Part shown: positions 43,535-51,615 of the stretch, piece after piece
Layout: every line of letters begins with the position of its first letter
Position numbering within the stretch: position 1 is the first letter of the stretch
Source: Isosphaeraceae bacterium
GTDB taxonomy: Bacteria > Planctomycetota > Planctomycetia > Isosphaerales > Isosphaeraceae
Assembly: GCA_021324445.1 (NCBI GenBank)
Contig: JAJPJC010000050.1
Location: 1 to 64,000 of the forward strand
Reading direction: 5' to 3'
Length of the DNA stretch: 64,000 nt
Notes under the pieces: model-generated
Database searches by the model: none
What the model saw: only the letters and a program-made list of their open reading frames with translations
What the model was told of the DNA's origin: nothing
Translations under genes and position numbers: made by a program

Positions 43535-44638
43535 TCAGACCGTGATCTCCCGCGTCCACTGGGGCCGCCAGTCCTGGCCGAGCCCGCGCGCGATCACCTT
43601 GTCGAGGTAAATGATCTGGTCGCGGGGCTTCTCCAGCAGCTTGGTGACGCACCAGCTATCGACCGAGGTGTGGTCGGTGCCGATGACCATGGTGTCGCCC
43701 CGCTTGACATCGTTGAGACTCCCGCCGGTCGGGCCGTTGCGCATCAAGAGCTTGCGGCCGTCGGCGATCACCAGGGTGGGCTTCATCATCAAGGCGAAGT
43801 CGGAGATGATCCCGTGGATGTTCTGGTGGAACTGGTTGCGGGGGTTGCCCAGAAGGCCGTACCAGTTCTTCATCGTGACGGTGGCCTTGCAGAGGTTGTG
43901 GTCCTTCACCGGCGAGATGCCGATGACCTTGGTCGCCTCGCGGAAGGGGCGGTAGAACATCCGCCAGGTGTTGGTGATCGTCTCGCCGCCGACGTAGAGC
44001 GTCTCGAAATAGCTGTCCTTGGGCAGCATCAGCTCGGCCCCGGCGCGGATGGCGGCCTCGCCGACCTTGGTCTTGTAGAAGCAGCTCTCGGGGTTGTTGA
44101 TCGGGTTGTCGGCGACGATGACCTTGCGCGCGCCGGCGCCCAGGCAGAGCCGGGTCACGGCCGCGACCGTGTCGGGCTGGGTGGTGGCGGCCAGGTCGGG
44201 GTTCTTGTCGAAGGCCACATTCGGCTTGATGACGACGACGTCCCCCTTCTGGATGAAATGGCCGACGCCTCCCATGGTCTCGAGCGCGGCCTTGACCATG
44301 GCGAGGGCTTGCTCCTCCCGGGCCTTCAGTTCATCCTCCCGGGAGGCATGGTCGTCGGCGCGGACCGGACGCGAGCGCACCACCACGACGTTGGGCTTGC
44401 CCGCCGCGAGCGCGACTGCGTAGTTCTTCAGCCGCACCGGCGGCGGCGGCTTGACGCCTTCCATCCCCCAACGGTCGCGGAGCAGCAAGCCGCCGGCGAC
44501 CGACCCGCCGGCCACCAGGGCGTAGCCGCCAACCTGGGCGGCGAACTGCCGCCGCGAGAACGGCTGGTCCGCCGGGTTCACACCGCCGAACTTCTCCAGG
44601 TTCTTCTGCTGGGTCCGGGTCAGTTTTTCGCCGCTCAT
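43535..44638 (-). CDS. DUF362 iron-sulfur-associated protein
   Basis: A 367-residue DUF362 protein with a twin-arginine-like export signal (FSRRQFAAQVGGYALVAGG). Family segments: GDVVVIKPNVAFDKNPDLAA, AGARKVIVADNPINNPESCF, ATVTMKNWYGLLGNPRNQFH and TLVIADGRKLLMRNGPTGGS. DUF362 proteins are often next to ferredoxin-type proteins and may bind or deliver iron-sulfur or a reduced substrate; the function is unsettled. It lies 46 bases after the DUF6599 gene and upstream of Uma2 and the polyferredoxin on the same strand. Start 44638 is certain from the signal; the open frame beyond it is antisense-like read-through. Confidence 0.85.
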   Translation of the reverse strand: MSGEKLTRTQQKNLEKFGGVNPADQPFSRRQFAAQVGGYALVAGGSVAGGLLLRDRWGMEGVKPPPPVRLKNYAVALAAGKPNVVVVRSRPVRADDHASREDELKAREEQALAMVKAALETMGGVGHFIQKGDVVVIKPNVAFDKNPDLAATTQPDTVAAVTRLCLGAGARKVIVADNPINNPESCFYKTKVGEAAIRAGAELMLPKDSYFETLYVGGETITNTWRMFYRPFREATKVIGISPVKDHNLCKATVTMKNWYGLLGNPRNQFHQNIHGIISDFALMMKPTLVIADGRKLLMRNGPTGGSLNDVKRGDTMVIGTDHTSVDSWCVTKLLEKPRDQIIYLDKVIARGLGQDWRPQWTREITV

Positions 44639-44684
44639 GGTGAACCTCGGTTGAGGGTTTGGGAGTCGACGCCGGTGTGCTGAG

Positions 44685-46427
44685 TTAGTGGCCGGCACCG
44701 AGCGCGGGCACATTCGCCGGCAGGCTTTTGGCCAGCGCACGGGCGAAGGCCTCCGCCTGCGCGGGCTGGGTGGCGCCGTTGGCCCCAGCCAGGGTGTTCC
44801 CCTTCCGGAAGACCACGTCGACCAGCCCGATGTTGTTGCTGAGGATCGTCTCATCGGCGCCGTCGACGGCGAGGGACTTGACCTCGGCACCGTCCTTCTT
44901 GACGCCGGCGATGTACTTCTCGAACATCGCCTTGGCCTCCTGGGCATCGCGGTAGGGCCGCAGGAAGCCCTGCCAGGCCACGGCTCCGTCTTTATAGTCG
45001 GCCATGAAGACGTCGGAGAGGAAGCTGTAGCCGAAGACATCCTGGGCGACGTACTTGGGATCTCCCTGCCGGTGGGCCGCCGGCAGGAAGGCGAAGAGCG
45101 TCGCGGGCGAGACGTCGGCGGCCGCCGGCGGGTTCGCCGCGGGCGCTGGAGCTTTTGCCGGCTGGGTCTCGGCGGTCTCGGGCGTGGGCGTGCCGGCAGC
45201 GGGATGGGGCGAGGCCGCAAGAGCCGGCGGCGCGGGTGGCGATGCCGGGGCACCGCCCGGCTTCTGGCGGGCGGCCACGCGCCGGGCCAGCTCCAGCGCC
45301 AGGGCGGCGAACTTGGGATCGTCCTGGGTCGAGACGATCTGAGTGTAATACCGCCCCGCGTAGAAGAGGGTGCTGCCGGCACTGGTGTAGCCCTGGTCGC
45401 CGATGGTGACCGGCTGGGCCTCCTCGGGCTTCTCCGAGCCGTACTTGCCCAGCGCCTTGAGCGGATCGGCCATCTCGAAGATGTAGAGCTGCAGCTCGTT
45501 GGACGGGTCGCCGGCCGGGTGGTAGAAGGCGTAGGCCATCCCCTTGACGCCGTACTGGAGGAAGCTCTCGGCGCGGCCGTCGATCTTCTCGTAGAGGTTC
45601 TCGGCGTTGAAGGTCTCGAGATGGCGCTCGCCTGACTTGCCCACGGTCCAGCCCGGCGGCAGATCCGACAGCGGCAGCATGGCGGCAAGGGCGCGCTGGG
45701 GCTCGGGAACACTGGCTAGCTCGGACGCCACCTCGGCCGGACTCAACCCCTGGCCGGCCGGCGCCGGAGTGGGGGCGGCTGCGGGTGCGGCGGCGATCGC
45801 CGGACTGGCGACCGTGCTGGACCCGGTCGGGGCCGTGGCCATCGCCCGCAGGTCGACCGGCGGCGCGGTGAAGTCCATCAACTGCTGCGGGCCATCCAGC
45901 CCGATGCTCTTGCGCACGCCGGCCAGCGACTGCAACACGCCGGGGAAGCGCTGCGCCACCATGGGCGAGGTGCCGGCCACGCCCCGCAGGGCCAGCATCG
46001 CCTCATCCAGCTTCTTGACGTTGTCGACCAGGTTCTTCCGCTCCAGCGCCAGCCGCTCCATTTCCTGCTTGACGGCGGCATCGGCCTCCTTGAGGCTCTG
46101 GTATCCCCGGCCTTGCTCCAGCACCGACCAGGTCCGGTTCGGGTCGAATTCGTAGCGGTTCTTATCGAACGAGCGGCTCTTGAGCACCAGCGCCGCGAAG
46201 ATGGCCGGAATCCCCATCACCAGGAGCATCCCCACCACGATCGACGAGAACGCGGGCCGCTGCAACACGCGCCCCCGCCGGGCCTGGAACCAATCCAGCC
46301 GGCCCAGGACCGCGAAGGCAATCGGCGTCGTCGCCAGGGCGACCAAGGCCGCCGACAGCCCCAGGACCAGCAGCGGGTCGCTGGCCAGCTCGTCACGATA
46401 CTGGGCCCAAAGATTCGCCAGGCTCAT
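44685..46427 (-). CDS. Membrane protein with paired DUF6599-like domains
   Basis: A 580-residue protein. Two N-terminal membrane helices (about 18-40 and 63-85) are followed by a coiled coil (EADAAVKQEMERLALERKNL) and an Ala/Pro linker. Residues about 265-395 (GWTVGKSGERHLETFNAENL, then YEKIDGRAESFLQYGVKG) fit DUF6599, and a second, weaker copy occupies about 445-560 (DVFGYSFLSDVFMADYKDGA). It is the first gene of the DUF6599/DUF362/Uma2/polyferredoxin run. DUF6599 is, as far as I recall, found beside DUF362 elsewhere. The extracytoplasmic domain may bind a substrate for the redox proteins; this is inferred. Confidence 0.75.
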   Translation of the reverse strand: MSLANLWAQYRDELASDPLLVLGLSAALVALATTPIAFAVLGRLDWFQARRGRVLQRPAFSSIVVGMLLVMGIPAIFAALVLKSRSFDKNRYEFDPNRTWSVLEQGRGYQSLKEADAAVKQEMERLALERKNLVDNVKKLDEAMLALRGVAGTSPMVAQRFPGVLQSLAGVRKSIGLDGPQQLMDFTAPPVDLRAMATAPTGSSTVASPAIAAAPAAAPTPAPAGQGLSPAEVASELASVPEPQRALAAMLPLSDLPPGWTVGKSGERHLETFNAENLYEKIDGRAESFLQYGVKGMAYAFYHPAGDPSNELQLYIFEMADPLKALGKYGSEKPEEAQPVTIGDQGYTSAGSTLFYAGRYYTQIVSTQDDPKFAALALELARRVAARQKPGGAPASPPAPPALAASPHPAAGTPTPETAETQPAKAPAPAANPPAAADVSPATLFAFLPAAHRQGDPKYVAQDVFGYSFLSDVFMADYKDGAVAWQGFLRPYRDAQEAKAMFEKYIAGVKKDGAEVKSLAVDGADETILSNNIGLVDVVFRKGNTLAGANGATQPAQAEAFARALAKSLPANVPALGAGH

Positions 46428-46639
46428 CGTGCCCCCGTCGTTGGTCCGGGAAGAAGGAAGGCGTCACGCTCGGGCGCAAAGGTCGCAAGGGAGGGAAGGA
46501 AAACAAGATCCGATCTTCGACCATCGTGGGAGCGCCCGCTGGAAATTATAACGGCGCGGGGGAGTCACCGGCAACGCGTTCGAGGCGCCGACGGTGCTTT
46601 CTGACCACCAGCATGCAATCAATTGCCCCGGGCGGGGAA

Positions 46640-46716
46640 CCGCCTCCGTCGAAGAGCGAGTCGTCAAGGATATCGGCGTCAAAGGGTGGGAGGTCGTCCA
46701 GGGCCTCGCCAGCGCC
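46640..46716 (-). repeat. Remnant copy B of the ftsY 3' end
   Basis: Read on the minus strand, this segment encodes GAGEALDDLPPFDADILDDS then LFDGG, matching the end of the intact FtsY (GVGEALDDLQPFDAETFVES, LFG). Upstream sequence is unrelated to ftsY. It lies just downstream of the HNH remnant in the minus direction. Confidence 0.75.
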
Positions 46717-46719
46717 CAG

Positions 46720-47167
46720 TCAGCTTGAGGCCTCACTGGGCGATGGGCCCTCGGGTCGGGGCGGGAACAATCCGAAGAGTTCTTCCGCCTGGCGGATCAG
46801 CAACCGGCGTGAATGGTTCAAGTCCAAGGCGGATGCTGTTGCCCGTCCCACGGGCGTCTTGCCGATGAGCAAATAGCCCTCCCACCGAAAATGCTCAGAC
46901 CAGCGGTCTGAGCGGGGATGGAAGAGCGGGACGATGTCCCCTGAGTCAGGGTCACGCACCTCGATCCGGTCGGATTTCCTCAGGTTGCAGCCCGGGCAGG
47001 ACCAGGCCAGGTTCTCCAAGGTGGAAGGCCCGCCCCGGGAGCTCGGTATGATGTGCTCGACGTGGAATGTACCGCCCTGAAGTGTCTGGTGCATGCGACA
47101 GTATTCATTCGCAACGGTCTCCCGGGCGGACTTGCACTTGGCCGACGATGTCGGACCAAGAGCTCAT
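46720..47167 (-). pseudogene. HNH endonuclease broken by a 4-base duplication
   Basis: The gene begins MSSWSDIVGQVQVRPGDRCE at ATG 47167 and continues, in another frame, as YCRMHQTLQGGTFHVEHIIP, then LENLAWSCPGCNLRKSD. Together these give a normal HNH nuclease (CxxC, EHIIP, CPGCN). The two halves are separated by a tandem ATTC/ATTC duplication at 47103-47110; removing one copy restores RCEYCRMHQ in frame. The start overlaps the stop of the 74-codon gene (ATGA). Translation from an internal ATG at 47094 would lack the first zinc-binding Cys pair, so the protein is probably inactive. Confidence 0.75.
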
Positions 47168-47388
47168 TGGGGCGTCCGCCCAAGGACATGGAGCGCCTGG
47201 GCCCGCACGATGGCGATCGTCTCGCTCAGCTCCACCAGGGCCTCCAGGTCCTCCCGTTCCTCCGGGGTCAAGCTGCCGTCGTTGTTGCGATCCATCAGAT
47301 CCTGCAAGCGCCGGTCGGTTTTCGGCGGCAGGTGGAGCTGAGCCACGGTCTCCACCATTTCCCGCGGTGTCTCGATCACGGCCGACAT
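47164..47388 (-). CDS. 74-aa protein coupled to HNH nuclease, copy 1
   Basis: A 74-residue protein, MSAVIETPREMVETVAQLHL, then RLQDLMDRNNDGSLTPEERE and DLEALVELSETIAIVRAQAL. DRNNDGSLTPEE looks like a lone EF-hand-type loop, and the rest is helical. GGAGG precedes the ATG, and its stop overlaps the HNH start by four bases. I recall the same pair in other planctomycetes and cyanobacteria, so it may be the HNH nuclease's regulator or antitoxin. A close second copy is at 49490-49714. Confidence 0.75.
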   Translation of the reverse strand: MSAVIETPREMVETVAQLHLPPKTDRRLQDLMDRNNDGSLTPEEREDLEALVELSETIAIVRAQALHVLGRTPQ

Positions 47389-47414
47389 GAGCCAAGCCTC
47401 CCCTGATCCTCACG

Positions 47415-47530
47415 GAGCCAGTTCTCGAAGCGGGCGGAACTCGCGCTCATCCCGATCATGACTCCCCGAAGGTAACGGCGTCAACGGGTTGGAGATCGTC
47501 CGAACTCCCGCGCCGGAGAGCTTGACTGGC
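47415..47530 (-). repeat. Remnant copy A of the ftsY 3' end plus spacer
   Basis: The minus strand reads SSDDLQPVDAVTFGES, close to FtsY's LDDLQPFDAETFVES. The similarity continues into the spacer: GATGAGCGCGAGT and GGGAGGCTTGGCT occur in both, running up to the 74-aa gene in each copy. The coding part is decayed and has no FtsY upstream of it. Confidence 0.75.
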
Positions 47531-47576
47531 GAGTTTCCAATTCTCTCGAAGAACACCTCTGGCCGGGGTCGACTGG

Positions 47577-48428
47577 GTGCTCGTCGAACTGCTGGGCATC
47601 GGCGGCTTCGGCGAGGTCTGGAAGGCCCGCAACGCCCACGTCGACTCGTTTGATCCGGTCGCCTTGAAGTTCTGCACGGATCCCCTGGCTCGACAACGGC
47701 TGCTGCGTCATGAGGCCAAGGTGCTGGATCGAGTCCGGCGGCAGGGCCAGCATCGGGGAATCGTCCAGTTGCGAGCCACGTACCTCAGCGCCGATCCGCC
47801 CTGCCTGGAGTATGAATACGTCGAGGGGGGCGACCTCGGTGGACTGATCCAGGACTGGTATCGACAGGCCGAGAAGCCTTTAAGTGGGTTCAGTTCCCAA
47901 AGATTACCTGGTGATCGCCGGGTTTCGACCAGACCGATGATCATCCGGTGGTGAACGTGAGCTGGAATGATGCTCCGGCGTTCAGCGACTGGCTCAGCCG
48001 GCAAGAGGGCCAGAAGTACCGGCCTCCGACCGAGGCGGAATGGGAGTATGCCTGCCGGGCGGGGACCACGCCGCGGTTTTCGTTCGGCGACGATGAGAGC
48101 GCATGGGGCCGATATGCCTGGTATGCCGCGAACTCGAACCGCCAGACGCACCCGGTCGGGGGGAAGAAGGCGAACGGCTTCGGCCTCTACTGATATGCAT
48201 GGGAACGTCTGGGAGTGGTGTTCGGACGCGTTCGATGCCGATTATTCCAAGCAGTCGCCGGCGGACGATCCGCAGGGGTCCCGGGCGGCCGCGCCCCGGG
48301 TGCTCCGGGGCGGGAGCTGGATCAACGACCCGCAGCGCGCGCGGTCGGCGTCCCGGGGCAGGGCCACGCCGGAGGACCGGGGCAGCGACCTGGGCTTCCG
48401 TCTGGCCCGAGGGCAATCCGACCATTGA
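47577..48428 (+). pseudogene. Collapsed Ser/Thr kinase and formylglycine-enzyme fusion
   Basis: The start is a kinase N-lobe (VELLGIGGFGEVWKARNAHV, VALKFC, LEYEYVEGGDLGGLIQDWYR). Near 47878 it jumps to a formylglycine-generating-enzyme (SUMF1-like) domain: [60 protein letters not shown] and VLRGGSWINDPQRARS. Most of the kinase is deleted, an in-frame TGA stands where TGG-CGA would be expected (about 47909), and an extra T at 48191 shifts the frame between GFGLY and DMHGNVWEW. Kinase-SUMF1 fusions are common in planctomycetes; this one is dead. Confidence 0.8.
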
Positions 48429-48438
48429 GCTGAGTGGC

Positions 48439-48488
48439 TCAGGCTTTCAGCCTGACGCGGAAAAGAGTCAGGCTGAGACTGACCTACG
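48439..48488. repeat. TCAGGCT/AGCCTGA palindromes, second locus
   Basis: TCAGGCT-TTC-AGCCTGA (48439-48455) is followed by GTCAGGCTGAGACTGACC and TACGT. It shares the word and the terminal CTGACCTACGT with the repeat at 19033-19085, so the two belong to one dispersed family. Both lie just beyond a gene end. Confidence 0.65.
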
Positions 48489-48671
48489 TGGACGCTCGGC
48501 CTGTCGAATTGGCGGTTGCGAGCGGGCGCGGTAGAATCAATGCTGGTGGGCGATCCCGACCGGCCGCGCACCGGGTGATCCGGGTGAGAACGTTCCCGAG
48601 CGGACTGCGTGCTTCGCTCCCAGATCCCCGCCGGGTTCCTGCGTGGCGCCGCAACCGATCAGGAGGGCGTG

Positions 48672-49061
48672 ATGTCAACCGACTCTCAGCGAGGCGTCGC
48701 TGCGATCGGAGAGGCCGTCTCCAATTCCGCAATGTCCTCGACAGAAGTTGAGTATGATCCCGAGATGGCTCGCCTGCTCCGAGAACGCGAGGCAGAGGTC
48801 CAGCGGATCGTGGCTCAACGGAAGCCCGAGCTCATCCAGCAAGGCCTCGAAGCCTACTTGCGCGATCTGCCGCGGCTCCTCGCGGAGAAACGATCCGGGC
48901 AGCTGGTTGCCTACCGGGGGAATGAGCTGGTCGTCTTCGGGGCCTCGTACCGGCAGCTTCGAAGACGGCTCGCCAAGAAGGGCCTCACGGACTGGGGTGA
49001 GCTGTACGTCAACTGCATCGCGCCCCTGGAGATCGATGAAGATGATGAACCCGATCGCTAA
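48672..49061 (+). CDS. DUF5678-like protein
   Basis: A 129-residue protein from ATG 48672 (GGAGGG upstream). The core LLAEKRSGQLVAYRGNELVV then FGASYRQLRRRLAKKGL resembles DUF5678, a short domain usually encoded directly upstream of a retropepsin-like aspartic protease. Here such a gene starts 24 bases downstream in the same frame. The N-terminal half is a charged helix. Function unknown; the pairing supports the assignment. Confidence 0.6.
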   Translation: MSTDSQRGVAAIGEAVSNSAMSSTEVEYDPEMARLLREREAEVQRIVAQRKPELIQQGLEAYLRDLPRLLAEKRSGQLVAYRGNELVVFGASYRQLRRRLAKKGLTDWGELYVNCIAPLEIDEDDEPDR

Positions 49062-49085
49062 CTCTCTTACCTCAACCTTCCCGTC

Positions 49086-49415
49086 GTGATCACAATCCTC
49101 CGCGGTTCATTCTGCCACAGTCCAGAGATCGAAGTCCCATCGGGCCGCCTCGATCTCCGTCCGCCCAAGATCATCGTTGGGATCAGCCTGACGCTCGTCG
49201 GAGAGGGAGATTCCCTTTCCCAAGGCGTGATCACGCTGCCCGCGATCCTTGATACGGGCTTCAATCGAACCCTGGAGATCGACGAGCGGCACCTGATCCG
49301 CTGGGCGGGCCTCCACAAGGAGCACCTGGCACCGGTCCCGAAGGAGAAGTCCCATGAGGGGCGGAAGTACGATCTCTGCGAGGCCAATCTCGTTTTCGAA
49401 TCTACAAATCTCTAA
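49086..49415 (+). CDS. Retropepsin-like aspartic protease, 3'-truncated
   Basis: A 109-codon frame starting GTG 49086. It carries the catalytic DTG in LPAILDTGFNRTLEIDERHL, then IRWAGLHKEHLAPV and RKYDLCEANLVFE. Related clan-AA proteases continue for a further 50 or so residues (a Pro-rich loop and an LLGLRAL-type strand), but here the frame ends at NLVFESTNL, so the fold is probably incomplete. The upstream DUF5678-like gene is its usual partner. Beyond the end lies the second 74-aa copy, suggesting that rearrangement removed the 3' part. Confidence 0.6.
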   Translation: MITILRGSFCHSPEIEVPSGRLDLRPPKIIVGISLTLVGEGDSLSQGVITLPAILDTGFNRTLEIDERHLIRWAGLHKEHLAPVPKEKSHEGRKYDLCEANLVFESTNL

Positions 49416-49489
49416 GATCGACTATATCTGACCTGTATGGGGAGTTCCTGATCTAGCCGCGAAGGACTCCCGACCGGCGGACCAGGTAC

Positions 49490-49714
49490 TCATTGGGGCG
49501 TCCGCCCAAGGACCTGGAGTGCCTGGGCCCGCACGATGGCGATCGTCTCGCTCAGTTCCACCAGCGCCTCCAGGTCATCCCGTTCCTGCGCGGTGAGGCT
49601 GCCGTTATGGTTGCGATCCATCAAATCCTGCAAGCGCCGGTCGGTTTTCGGCGGCAGGCGAAGCCGCGCCACCGTCTCCACCATTTCCCGCGGTGTCTCG
49701 ATCACGGCCGAGAT
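49490..49714 (-). pseudogene. 74-aa protein, copy 2, start codon lost
   Basis: It matches copy 1 (47164-47388) over its full length, for example RLPPKTDRRLQDLMDRNHNG and DDLEALVELSETIAIVRAQA. The ATG of copy 1 corresponds to ATC here, leaving only a GTG five codons in or an upstream start read from the ftsY spacer. Its stop overlaps an ATG opening MSTWSAGRES, which resembles only the first residues of the HNH partner and then ends. So the cassette is present in decayed form just downstream of ftsY. Confidence 0.7.
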
Positions 49715-49772
49715 CAGCCAAGCCTCCCTTGTTCCTCGCGGAGCCACACCCCGAGGCGGGCGGGACTCGCGC

Positions 49773-50669
49773 TCATCCAAATAAGGACTCGACGAAGGTC
49801 TCGGCGTCAAAGGGCTGGAGGTCGTCCAGGGCCTCGCCGACGCCGATGAACTTGACCGGGAGGTTCATGGTCTGGCGGACGGCGACGACGACGCCCCCCT
49901 TGGCGGTGCCGTCGAGCTTGGTGAGGATCACCCCGGTGCAGCCGATGCTCTTGGTGAAGACCTCGGCCTGGCGGATGGCGTTCTGGCCGTTGGTGGCGTC
50001 GATGACGAGGAGAACCTCATGGGGAGCGCCGGGGATCACGCGCTGGACCACGCCGCGGATCTTCTCGAGCTCGCGCATCAGATGGGTCTGGGTGTGCAGG
50101 CGGCCGGCGGTGTCGACGATCAGGACGTCGACATGCCGGGCCAGGGCCCGCTGGCAGGCGTCGTGGGCCACGCTGGCCGGATCGGCGCCCGGCGCCCCCC
50201 GGACGAGCTCGCAGCCGGCGCGACCCGCCCAGATCGCGAGCTGGTCGGCCGCCGCGGCGCGGAACGTGTCGCAGGCAGCCAGGAGGATCGTCTTGCCCTG
50301 GTCTTTGAGCCGCTGCGCCAGCTTGGCGATCGAGGTCGTCTTCCCCGAGCCGTTGACCCCGGCGATCAAGTAGACGCTCGGCGGCTTGGGGGCGACCACC
50401 AGCGTTCCCGGCCGGGGATCCTCCAGCAAGCTCCTCAGCTCGCCCTTGACGACGGTGAGCAGGCCCTCGTCGGCCGTCTGGTCGGCGTACGACGCGCGGA
50501 CCCGCTCGATGATCCGGCCCGTCGCCGCGACCCCCACGTCCGCCTGGATGAGCTGGGCCTCCAGGTCGTCGAGGAACGACTGGTTGACCTTGCGGCCGAA
50601 CCAGGAGCGGACGTTGAAGAGCTGGGCCGTCTTGGCCAGGCCTTTCTTGAACTTCGCCAGCAAGCCCAT
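49773..50669 (-). CDS. ftsY: FtsY, signal recognition particle receptor GTPase
   Basis: A 298-residue FtsY without a long acidic A domain. The N domain starts MGLLAKFKKGLAKTAQLFNV. GTPase motifs: G1 GVNGSGKTTSIAKLA (104-118), TFRAAAADQL, G3 DTAGR, G4 TKLDGTAKGG and the closing FIGVGEALDDLQPFD. FtsY receives ribosome-SRP complexes at the membrane. The start at 50669 (MGLLAKF) is chosen by family alignment; upstream in-frame codons are translated repeat. It is downstream of nusB on the same strand with a repeat-filled gap of 157 bases. Its 3' end is duplicated twice to the left. Confidence 0.95.
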   Translation of the reverse strand: MGLLAKFKKGLAKTAQLFNVRSWFGRKVNQSFLDDLEAQLIQADVGVAATGRIIERVRASYADQTADEGLLTVVKGELRSLLEDPRPGTLVVAPKPPSVYLIAGVNGSGKTTSIAKLAQRLKDQGKTILLAACDTFRAAAADQLAIWAGRAGCELVRGAPGADPASVAHDACQRALARHVDVLIVDTAGRLHTQTHLMRELEKIRGVVQRVIPGAPHEVLLVIDATNGQNAIRQAEVFTKSIGCTGVILTKLDGTAKGGVVVAVRQTMNLPVKFIGVGEALDDLQPFDAETFVESLFG

Positions 50670-50684
50670 TGGTCGGTGGTCCTC

Positions 50685-50825
50685 TTGTCCGTGGTCCGTG
50701 GTCCGTGGTTCGTGGTTCGCTTCGCGGGCTGACGAGCCTGGTCCGGGAGAGACAAGGCACTCGCAGAGAGCGGAGAAGGCGCACCGGAGCGGTAGCTCCC
50801 ACAACGGACCACGGACCACGGACCA
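50685..50825. repeat. GTCCGTGG-word inverted repeat block
   Basis: The left arm (50685-50720) repeats GTCCGTGG/TTCGTGG words; the right arm (50801-50825) is CGGACCACGGACCACGGACC. They bracket about 80 bases of unrelated sequence and together fill the whole nusB-ftsY gap. The arms could form a stem in the transcript. Confidence 0.8.
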
Positions 50826-50826
50826 A

Positions 50827-51285
50827 TTACAGGGTTTCTTCCGGTGCAGGCTCCGACGGCGGCCGGGGAGCCGGAGCCGGCACCTGTCCTTGGAGCACGC
50901 GGTCGAGGATGCCGTTGACGAACCGGCTCGACTGGGCGGTGCTGTACCGCTTGGCCAGCTCCAGCGCCTCGTTGAGGGCGACCCGGGCCGGCACCTCCGG
51001 GCAGTACAGCATCTCGTAGGCTCCCAGCCGCAAGATGTTGCGGTCGATGGCCGCCATGCGATCGAGCCGCCAGTTCTCGGCGACCTCGGAGATCACCGCA
51101 TCGATCCGCGGCTGATGCTCCTTGACCCCGGCGATCAGTCCCTCGGTGAACTCGCTGAGCTTGCGATCGCCCAGCAGCCGGCGCTGGATGAACCGGCGGA
51201 CTTCCTCGGGAGGAACTCCGGGGTTTTGCTCGACCTGGTACAGGACCTGAAGGGCGACTTCACGGCCTCGGGATCGTCGCGTCAT
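50827..51285 (-). CDS. nusB: Transcription antitermination protein NusB
   Basis: A 152-residue NusB: MTRRSRGREVALQVLYQVEQ, FTEGLIAGVKEHQPRIDAVI, WRLDRMAAIDRNILRLGAYE and PARVALNEALELAKRYSTAQ, then SSRFVNGILDRVL, which cover the whole family. NusB with NusE binds boxA RNA and supports rRNA antitermination. The last 20 residues are a Pro-rich tail. It precedes ftsY on the same strand, an order common in planctomycetes as far as I recall. Length and motifs are normal. Confidence 0.95.
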   Translation of the reverse strand: MTRRSRGREVALQVLYQVEQNPGVPPEEVRRFIQRRLLGDRKLSEFTEGLIAGVKEHQPRIDAVISEVAENWRLDRMAAIDRNILRLGAYEMLYCPEVPARVALNEALELAKRYSTAQSSRFVNGILDRVLQGQVPAPAPRPPSEPAPEETL

Positions 51286-51615
51286 GGTGGGTTGGTCTCA
51301 CGGCTGGGGCTTGCGGCGCCGGCGCCGGCTCGGCTCGCGCCGCCCAACGCGATCGGACAGCCTCGGCCGGCCAAGATGAAGTCGTCCGCGCGGTCCTGTC
51401 CTGCGCTCGGTTCCGTTCGATTCGGTCGGGGCCGGATGGGACCGTGATGCCCACTCCAATTACATTTCCCGCGATGGTCTCCCTTTGCCGAATCATACGC
51501 AAAGCCAGGGCGAGCCGGAAAGAGGGCGCAGGCCAAGTGGTTCGGGGCCGGCCTCAGGATTTCCTCCAGGGCCGAGCCCTCGATGGCCACAGCCGGACCA
51601 CTCCGGGTATCGTGT

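Noticed and set aside
44639-45712. Long upstream extension of the DUF362 frame
   Set aside because: The extension is out of frame within the DUF6599 gene and is Ser/Arg/Pro-rich; DUF362 begins at its Tat-like signal at 44638.
47094-47094. Internal ATG as the true start of the HNH gene
   Set aside because: It would drop the first zinc-binding cysteine pair; the missing part is found in the next frame across a 4-base duplication.
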